NCBI GenBank assembly: GCA_964586025.1
Contig: CAZPGF010000045.1
Location: 1 to 19,658 of the forward strand
Reading direction: 5' to 3'
DNA: 19,658 nucleotides
From: JACKGW01 sp964586025
GTDB taxonomy: Bacteria; Planctomycetota; PLA2; JAEUHO01
The position numbers and the translations under genes were made by a program. The notes under the pieces were generated by a model. It searched no databases. It was not told where the DNA came from and saw only the letters and a list, made by a program, of their open reading frames with translations. This document shows, piece after piece, positions 15,738 through 19,658 of the stretch (positions are counted from its first letter, which is position 1; each line of letters opens with the position of its first letter).

Positions 15738-15958
15738 CCGTTCATGGGGTCTCTGACCTTGGGAACGTACGGCTTCGCAGATCGGGGGCGCTCAGGCCGC
15801 CGTGTCGGGCTTGAGTGGTCCACCACACGTCGCCCTCCACGGCGACCTTCCGCACCCCGCCTGCGAACCCGGCCCGGCGGTGAACGCCAAGGAAAGGCAT
15901 GTCATCGGCGTTTGGGACCTCCCCCTGTGTTGCGCGCGAGGGCCGGACCCCTGAACGG
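15738..15958 (+). repeat. Dispersed structured repeat, copy B (221 bp) with short terminal inverted repeats
   Basis: Second copy of the element at 7430-7650. Its ends are better preserved: CCGTTCATGGGG at 15738-15749 faces CCCCTGAACGG at 15948-15958, an 11-bp inverted repeat with a one-base bulge. The internal inverted repeat is at 15795-15804 and 15838-15847 with one mismatch (GGCCGCCGTG against CACGGCGACC), and GTGGT/ACCAC at 15815-15826 is identical to copy A. No target-site duplication is visible. The copy fills most of the 313-bp gap between the gentisate dioxygenase start and the LRAT-like stop, so operon control signals must lie within or beside it. Outside the repeat, 15959-16007 shows nothing else recognisable. 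Confidence 0.9.
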
Positions 15959-16007
15959 TTGCGCCACGCGTCCGCGCCATGCGCCCGGCGATTGGAAACG
16001 GATTTCG

Positions 16008-16421
16008 TCAGGGATCGCGTGACGGTCGGCGCAGGCGGCGGGCCGCATCGAGCGCGACGAGGGCGAGCGCCCCGGCCGCGAGGCCGTAGGTGCGGAGCTG
16101 CGGCGAGCGCGGCGTGAGGCCCATTGCCGCGCCGACGAAGTGTTCGCAGTTGAACGACAGGAGTCGATACCGGCGACCGAGCAGCCCGAGGGCGCGGCGC
16201 GTGATCTCGGCCGGCGCGAGCGGACTCACCAGACGCCGCGGGCGAACCGGCCGCCCCTGCGCGAACGCCGACATCGTCTCGATCGCGGCGAATCCGACGC
16301 GACGGCTGCAGTGCGCGACAAGCGGTTCGCCGGTGGCCGCGTCGGAGCCGACCACGATCCCGACGTGGTGTCCCCACGGGTGGTCGCACGCCACCGCTTC
16401 GCCGATCCGCCAGCTCGTCAT
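16008..16421 (-). CDS. LRAT/NlpC-P60-like small protein
   Basis: A 137-residue protein with the LRAT (PF04970)/H-rev107 signature within the NlpC/P60 superfamily. HHVGIVVG (H19) and LVAHCSR (H37) provide the histidines, and the nucleophile motif is SFNCEHFVG (C92), matching the H60, H72 and C161 triad of human LRAT. Eukaryotic relatives are acyltransferases or phospholipases; bacterial relatives are mostly uncharacterised thiol-dependent hydrolases or acyltransferases. A C-terminal hydrophobic stretch (about residues 112-125) ahead of Arg residues resembles a tail anchor, as seen in vertebrate relatives. ATG at 16421 is chosen because GAGGA lies about 6 nt before it. It is divergent from tetR and 313 bp upstream of the gentisate operon on the same strand, separated by the repeat. 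Function is unknown. Confidence 0.72.
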   Translation of the reverse strand: MTSWRIGEAVACDHPWGHHVGIVVGSDAATGEPLVAHCSRRVGFAAIETMSAFAQGRPVRPRRLVSPLAPAEITRRALGLLGRRYRLLSFNCEHFVGAAMGLTPRSPQLRTYGLAAGALALVALDAARRLRRPSRDP

Positions 16422-16492
16422 GTCGGTCCTCGTCGCGGTCCGCCCGCGTGGCGCCCCTTCTACTCCCGTCCGATGGGACGCATCGACACGGA

Positions 16493-16549
16493 GGGCCGGC
16501 CTTCGGCCCGTGCCCGGTAGGCTCTTCCGGCGGCCGCAAGGCGGCCGCC
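16493..16549. repeat. Two GC hairpins between LRAT-like gene and tetR
   Basis: GGGCCG/CGGCCC (16493-16509, 5-nt loop) and GGCGGCCGC/GCGGCCGCC (16529-16549, 9-bp stem, 3-nt loop) lie in the divergent intergenic region. There is no gene to terminate on either side that reads toward them, so they are recorded as inverted repeats only. Confidence 0.45.
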
Positions 16550-16623
16550 CGGGCCGGTCGAAGGCCCTCGGGAGAGGCCTCGTGGCAGGCGGGGCCGGCC
16601 TCCGGACGGGGGCGGGAAGAAAT

Positions 16624-16652
16624 TTGGCAAGTAAGCGCTTACTTGCTACTCT
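16624..16652 (+). promoter_or_regulatory. tetR-ric promoter
   Basis: A TTGGCA (-35) hexamer at 16624-16629 and TACTCT (-10) at 16647-16652, preceded by TG at one-base spacing (extended -10), are separated by exactly 17 bp. Six bases after the -10 comes the ATG, and no Shine-Dalgarno site is visible. The predicted start of transcription therefore falls on the ATG, which would make this a leaderless transcript. Confidence 0.5.
16627..16646. promoter_or_regulatory. 20-bp perfect palindrome, likely operator for the TetR regulator
   Basis: GCAAGTAAGCGCTTACTTGC reads identically on both strands and fills the spacer between the -35 and -10 hexamers. Palindromes of this size at the start of tetR-family genes are usual binding sites for the encoded repressor, so autoregulation is expected. 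No second copy was noticed elsewhere in the window. Confidence 0.75.
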
Positions 16653-16658
16653 CCCACC

Positions 16659-17294
16659 ATGAAGACCCGCGTCCGACTGCCCGGGAGCGCCCGCCGCGAG
16701 CAGATCGCGGACGCCGCGCTGCGCCTGCTCTCCGAGAAGGGCATCACGGCCCTGACCAGCGCGGCGATCGGCGCCGAAGTCGGCCTCACGAGCGGCGCGC
16801 TCTTCCGCCACTTCGCCTCGATGGACGCGATCCTCGAGACGGCCGTCGAACGCGCGGCGTTGCGGCTCGAAGCCTGCTTCCCTCCGCAGGACGGCGCCCC
16901 GCGCGAACGACTCGCGGCGCTGGTTCGAAACCGTGTCGAACTGTTCCGTCAGGATGCCGGTCTCGCCTGGCTGATGCGCAGCGACGAGGCGCACGCCATG
17001 CTCCCCGCCGCGGCCGTGGCGCGACTCGGCGGCCTGGTCGATCGCTCGCGCGACTACCTCCTGACCGCCTTGCGCGACGGAACACGCGACGGCAGCGTGC
17101 GCACCGACATCGAGCCCGCCGCGCTGCTCGTGATCGTGGTCGGCACCGTGCACGCGCTGGTCGGCCAGCCCGGCGTTCATCGTCGCGCCGCACGCCCCCG
17201 CGACGACCTCGTCGAGCGCGTGCTCGCCGCGCTGGGCGTGATGCTCGCCCCCCCTTCCGCGGACCCGTCGTCGCGCGGCCCGATCCCTGCCTGA
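16659..17294 (+). CDS. TetR family transcriptional regulator
   Basis: A 211-residue one-component regulator. The N-terminal TetR_N helix-turn-helix domain spans about residues 10-60: REQIADAALRLLSEKGITAL, then the recognition region TSAAIGAEVGLTSGALFRHF and MDAILETAVE. The helical C-terminal ligand-binding half is not family-specific and has no obvious ligand signature; a hydrophobic dimer helix lies near residues 155-175. The only substantial context is the gene 15 nt downstream, which encodes a RIC-type iron repair protein. A role in sensing nitrosative, oxidative or iron-sulfur damage is inferred from that. The ATG is right after the promoter and palindrome, with no ribosome binding site. 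Classical regulators of ric/ytfE genes are NsrR, DNR or NorR, so a TetR partner is uncommon. Confidence 0.9.
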   Translation: MKTRVRLPGSARREQIADAALRLLSEKGITALTSAAIGAEVGLTSGALFRHFASMDAILETAVERAALRLEACFPPQDGAPRERLAALVRNRVELFRQDAGLAWLMRSDEAHAMLPAAAVARLGGLVDRSRDYLLTALRDGTRDGSVRTDIEPAALLVIVVGTVHALVGQPGVHRRAARPRDDLVERVLAALGVMLAPPSADPSSRGPIPA

Positions 17295-17309
17295 ACTGGA
17301 GCCTGAATC

Positions 17310-18002
17310 ATGATGAACGTCGCTTCGATCTCTCCCTCGACCCAGGTCGGACGCCTCGCGTCCGAGTTTCCCGTGACCACCCGCATCTTCGCGCGCCACG
17401 GCATCGATTTCTGCTGCGGCGGCGGCCGGCCCATCGAGGCGGTCTGCCGCGAGCGCGGACTCGACGTGGACTCGGTGCTGACCGAACTGCGCGAGGTCCT
17501 CGAGGCCCCCGGCGAGTCCCAACCCTCGTGGAACGAGCAGTCGCTCGCGATGCTGGTCGATCACATCGTCCACGTCTTCCACGACGACCACCGCGAGGAG
17601 CTGCCCCGCCTCGAGGCCATGGCGAACAAGGTTCGCGATGTCCACGGTGCGCGCGATCCCGAACGATTCGAGGCGCTCGCACGCACGGTGTCGGAGGTGC
17701 GCGCCGACCTCGAACAGCACATGCTGAAGGAAGAGCGCGTGCTCTTCCCGCTGATCGCCGCGGGACACGGCGCGAACGCCGCGATGCCGATCGCGGTCAT
17801 GATGGCCGAGCACGACCAGGCGGACTCCCAGCTGCAGCGCATTCGCGAGCTGACGAACGACTACCAGGTTCCCCCCGAGGCCTGCACGACGTGGCGCGCG
17901 CTCTGGTCCGGGCTCGAGGCCTTCGAGCGGGATCTGCACGAACACGTGCATCTCGAGAACAACATCCTCTTCCCCCGCGCGCTCGGCAAGAACGTCGCAT
18001 AG
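17310..18002 (+). CDS. ric: RIC family di-iron protein (iron-sulfur cluster repair, YtfE/ScdA/DnrN type)
   Basis: A 230-residue cytosolic protein that aligns over its length with E. coli YtfE, a di-iron protein that restores Fe-S clusters after nitric oxide or oxidative damage. The N-terminal ScdA_N (DUF542) domain has FCCGGG with C35 and C36. The hemerythrin-like domain keeps all the metal ligands by alignment to YtfE: H91, H112, H137, E141, H168, H212 and E216. The conserved PPEACTTWRALW and HLENNILFPRALG motifs are present. Two ATGs in tandem (17310, 17313) follow a TGGAG site; the first is used here. It forms an operon with tetR 15 nt upstream, so its expression is probably repressed by that regulator. 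No missing residues. Confidence 0.94.
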   Translation: MMNVASISPSTQVGRLASEFPVTTRIFARHGIDFCCGGGRPIEAVCRERGLDVDSVLTELREVLEAPGESQPSWNEQSLAMLVDHIVHVFHDDHREELPRLEAMANKVRDVHGARDPERFEALARTVSEVRADLEQHMLKEERVLFPLIAAGHGANAAMPIAVMMAEHDQADSQLQRIRELTNDYQVPPEACTTWRALWSGLEAFERDLHEHVHLENNILFPRALGKNVA

Positions 18003-18055
18003 GGCCCTGCGCCAACGGACGATGTCGCACGCTCGTTGAACTCGAGACGCGCGAC

Positions 18056-18085
18056 GATCGGCGACCCGGGGTCGGCCCGCCGATC
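18056..18085. terminator. Nested inverted repeat between convergent ends
   Basis: GATCGGCG at 18056-18063 pairs with CGCCGATC at 18078-18085, and GACC/GGTC forms a small inner stem. It lies between ric on the plus strand and the end of the YciI-like remnant on the minus strand. No T-run follows, so termination is plausible but unproven. Confidence 0.35.
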
Positions 18086-18263
18086 AGCTCGCGGGGTCGT
18101 GGCCGAACTCGCGGAGCTCCTGCGAGCAGCGACACGCCTTGGCGAGCCTCGCCGCCCACAGCACGGCGGCGTCGCGGGTCGGAAGCTCGAGGATGCAGAG
18201 GCGCCCGTTGACGTCCTTGGTCTCGGGGTAGGTCTCGTTCGTCACGTCGGCGACCTCCGGCAC
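18084..18263 (-). pseudogene. Truncated YciI-like (YCII/DGPF) C-terminal remnant
   Basis: An open frame of 59 codons on the minus strand. Its segment ETYPETKDVNGRLCILELPT, followed by RDAAVLWAARLAKACRC and QELREFGHDP, resembles the C-terminal half of YciI/DGPF-type proteins, in which TDGPFAETKE is followed by a strand and an amphipathic helix. Full-length family members are about 100-150 residues; here an in-frame TGA lies nine codons before the first GTG (near 18286), and no N-terminal half is recognised in other frames upstream. The most economical reading is a degraded gene. A short intact protein starting at GTG 18263 is possible but less likely. It was found by reading the strand directly, as it is too short to stand out. 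Family similarity is moderate. Confidence 0.45.
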
Positions 18264-18457
18264 GAACGCGCGGGACGCGAGGCGTCACCCGGAGATACGG
18301 AGCGTGCGTTCCGCGCTCGCCGCGGCGTCCGCTGCGCAGACGCTTGACGACCGACTCGCCCCGCGAACGCCGGACATCCGCGCGGCTCGACGGTTGCGTC
18401 GCGGAAAGTCAACACGTCGAGCCGGTGGCGCACCCGGCCGGGTTGCCTTCGGTCGAG

Positions 18458-18597
18458 TAGACTCCCCCGGCCACGCGCCCATCGGCGGTGCGTGGCACAG
18501 CCCTCGGGGGGCGTTCGCCGTGCCGGCGAGCGGTACGCAGGCGTTTCCAACACCTTGCCGGGCGCGAGCGGCGCGCCCCCAACCCCTCGGCGGTTCC
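18458..18597 (+). promoter_or_regulatory. Possible promoter and structured leader of the DUF4382 lipoprotein gene
   Basis: TAGACT at 18458-18463 is a -10-like hexamer. The next 130 bases hold three stems: GCCACGC/GCGTGGC (18470-18476 with 18490-18496), GGCAC/GTGCC (18494-18498 with 18520-18524) and GGGCGCG/CGCGCCC (18560-18566 with 18572-18578). The first two share bases 18494-18496 and cannot form together. No known riboswitch consensus was matched. The 334-bp gap 18264-18597 shows nothing else recognisable. Confidence 0.3.
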
Positions 18598-19658
18598 ATG
18601 AAGACCACCCGACTCGTCGCGGCCGCGACCTGCCTTGTCGCCGCGGCTCTGGCCCTGACCGCCTGCGGCGGCGGAGGCCAGGGCGGCACGGCGCTGGCGT
18701 CCGGCGGCAAGCTGCGCATCTCGGTCACCGATGCCCCGTTCCCGTTCGACTACGTCGAATCGGCGACGGTCACGATTCGCGAGGTTCAGGTCCGGGACAG
18801 GGACCGAGACCAATGGGAAATCGTGTTCAACGGCTCGAGGACGATCGATCTCGTGCCGCTCAGCAACGGCGTCGCCGAGTTGCTCGTCGAGGTGCCGATC
18901 GAGCCCGGGACCTACGACGAGGTCCGACTCCTCGTCGAGGCGGGTGAGGTCGTGCTCGCTCCGACGGCGGTCGTCCAGAACGACCTCGTCTTCAACACCG
19001 CCGGCGGCGACCTGCTCTTCCCGAGCGGCGCGCAGACCGGCATCAAGGTCAAGATCTCGAACGCCATCGTCGTCACCACCGAACTCTCGGGCGATCTCGT
19101 GCTCGACTTCCCGCTGGACGAGAACTTCGTCTTCAACGGCCCCGTGACCCACGCGCCGGGCGTGAAGCGGGTGCTGTTCACGCCGGTGGTGCGCGCCGAG
19201 AACGTCTCGACGAACGGCACCGTCATCGTTCACGTCTTGAGCGACAACGCGACCCCGGGCGACACGCTCGACGACGCGCCGATCGAGAGCGCGACCGTGA
19301 CGCTGTTCGACGCCTCCGACGTCGCGGTGGCATCGGGCCCGACGGACGCGGCCGGCCGCGCCGAGCTCTCCGTCCTCGCGGGCACGTACCGATTGACGGC
19401 CGAGGCCGCTTCGCACGCGATCGGCGAGTTGACCGACGTGGTCGTCGTGCTGGCGAACGTGACCGATGCCGGCACGATCACGCTGATGGCCAACACCGAG
19501 ATCACCGGCGTCGTGCTGTCGGACAGCGTCCTGGACGACGACCCCTCGGACGACACGAACATCGAGGGCGCCAGCGTCTCGATCATCGTGAGCGGCGACG
19601 CGACGAACACGATCGTGGCGCAGACGACGACCGACGCCAACGGCGCCTTCTTGCTGGC
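18598..19658 (+). CDS. DUF4382 lipoprotein with C-terminal Ig-like repeats (3' end outside window)
   Basis: The frame from ATG 18598 stays open to the window edge (353 codons seen). The N-terminus MKTTRLVAAATCLVAAALAL with lipobox LTAC places the lipidated cysteine at residue 23, so the protein should be anchored in a membrane facing the periplasm or surface. Residues about 38-204 form a DUF4382 domain, opening KLRISVTDAPFPFDYVESATVTI, which is typical of this secreted family of unknown function. From about 205 there are two similar segments of a carboxypeptidase-regulatory or Ig-like beta fold: one around residues 205-298 with TDAAGRAELSVLAGTYRL, and a second beginning near 301 with TTTDANGAFLL at the edge. 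Each has an Asp-rich loop (LSDNATPGDTLDD and LSDSVLDDDPSDD) that may bind calcium. No Shine-Dalgarno site is evident. The protein continues outside the window. Confidence 0.82.
   Translation, partial: MKTTRLVAAATCLVAAALALTACGGGGQGGTALASGGKLRISVTDAPFPFDYVESATVTIREVQVRDRDRDQWEIVFNGSRTIDLVPLSNGVAELLVEVPIEPGTYDEVRLLVEAGEVVLAPTAVVQNDLVFNTAGGDLLFPSGAQTGIKVKISNAIVVTTELSGDLVLDFPLDENFVFNGPVTHAPGVKRVLFTPVVRAENVSTNGTVIVHVLSDNATPGDTLDDAPIESATVTLFDASDVAVASGPTDAAGRAELSVLAGTYRLTAEAASHAIGELTDVVVVLANVTDAGTITLMANTEITGVVLSDSVLDDDPSDDTNIEGASVSIIVSGDATNTIVAQTTTDANGAFLL

Noticed and set aside
15733..15963. Target-site duplication flanking repeat copy B
   Set aside because: The bases immediately outside the terminal inverted repeats do not match each other, and copy A has no duplication either. 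Transposition is therefore unproven.
16641..16700. A second copy of the TetR palindrome near the gentisate operon or LRAT-like gene
   Set aside because: I looked for GTAAGC/GCTTAC pairs in those regions and did not see one, so control of those genes by this regulator is not claimed.
18481..18560. Possible cobalamin or cyclic-di-GMP riboswitch in the lipoprotein leader (GCACAGCCC and GGTACGCAGGC)
   Set aside because: The B12 box and the GGGCAAACC / GGGACGCAAAGC elements are not found together in the right order, so the resemblance is too short to keep.

Overview
The window is very GC-rich (roughly 70% by eye), densely coded on both strands, and reads as chromosomal DNA of a free-living aerobic Gram-negative-type bacterium. 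Evidence for an envelope is a lipobox lipoprotein and a signal-peptide TraB protein. Gene content (YgiQ, PiT/DUF47, CPA2 antiporter, gentisate catabolism, RIC repair protein, DUF4382 lipoprotein) does not fix the phylum. Planctomycetota or another high-GC environmental lineage is a guess. No tRNA, rRNA, CRISPR array, integrase or transposase gene was seen.

Left part (1-7421): the 3' end of a fatty-acid desaturase converges on a TraB/GumN-like exported protein. Divergent from that is a plus-strand run: a small ABM-like barrel protein, a YgiQ radical SAM protein, an RsuA/RluB-type pseudouridine synthase (ATGA overlap with ygiQ), an aldo/keto reductase, and a DUF47 (PhoU-like) plus PiT phosphate transport pair.

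Middle (7422-15694): a 221-bp dispersed repeat (copy A), then a KefB/YbaL-type cation:proton antiporter with RCK domains, closed by a good hairpin. Facing it is a five-gene minus-strand catabolic operon, transcribed from 15694 to 9890. Its genes are a gentisate 1,2-dioxygenase-like bicupin, a fumarylacetoacetase-family hydrolase, a flavin reductase-like split-barrel protein, a fused ADP-forming acyl-CoA synthetase, and a class A FAD monooxygenase. The first junction has a 3-nt gap and the other three are 4-nt overlaps. Together they suggest hydroxylation of an aromatic acid (possibly as a CoA thioester), ring cleavage of gentisate, and hydrolysis of the ring-cleavage product.

Right part (15695-19658): repeat copy B lies in the control region of the catabolic operon, followed by a small LRAT/NlpC-P60-like protein. 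Next is a two-gene nitrosative/oxidative stress unit: a TetR-family regulator preceded by a perfect 20-bp palindrome inside its promoter, then a RIC (YtfE/ScdA-type) di-iron Fe-S repair protein. A truncated YciI-like remnant follows. The window ends in the open reading frame of a DUF4382 lipoprotein with a hairpin-rich leader.

The most unusual items are the 221-bp structured repeat with imperfect terminal inverted repeats, present twice in about 8.3 kb; the gentisate operon that carries an ADP-forming CoA ligase; the TetR-RIC unit with its palindrome; and several start codons placed 6 nt after a -10-like hexamer, which suggests leaderless transcripts.
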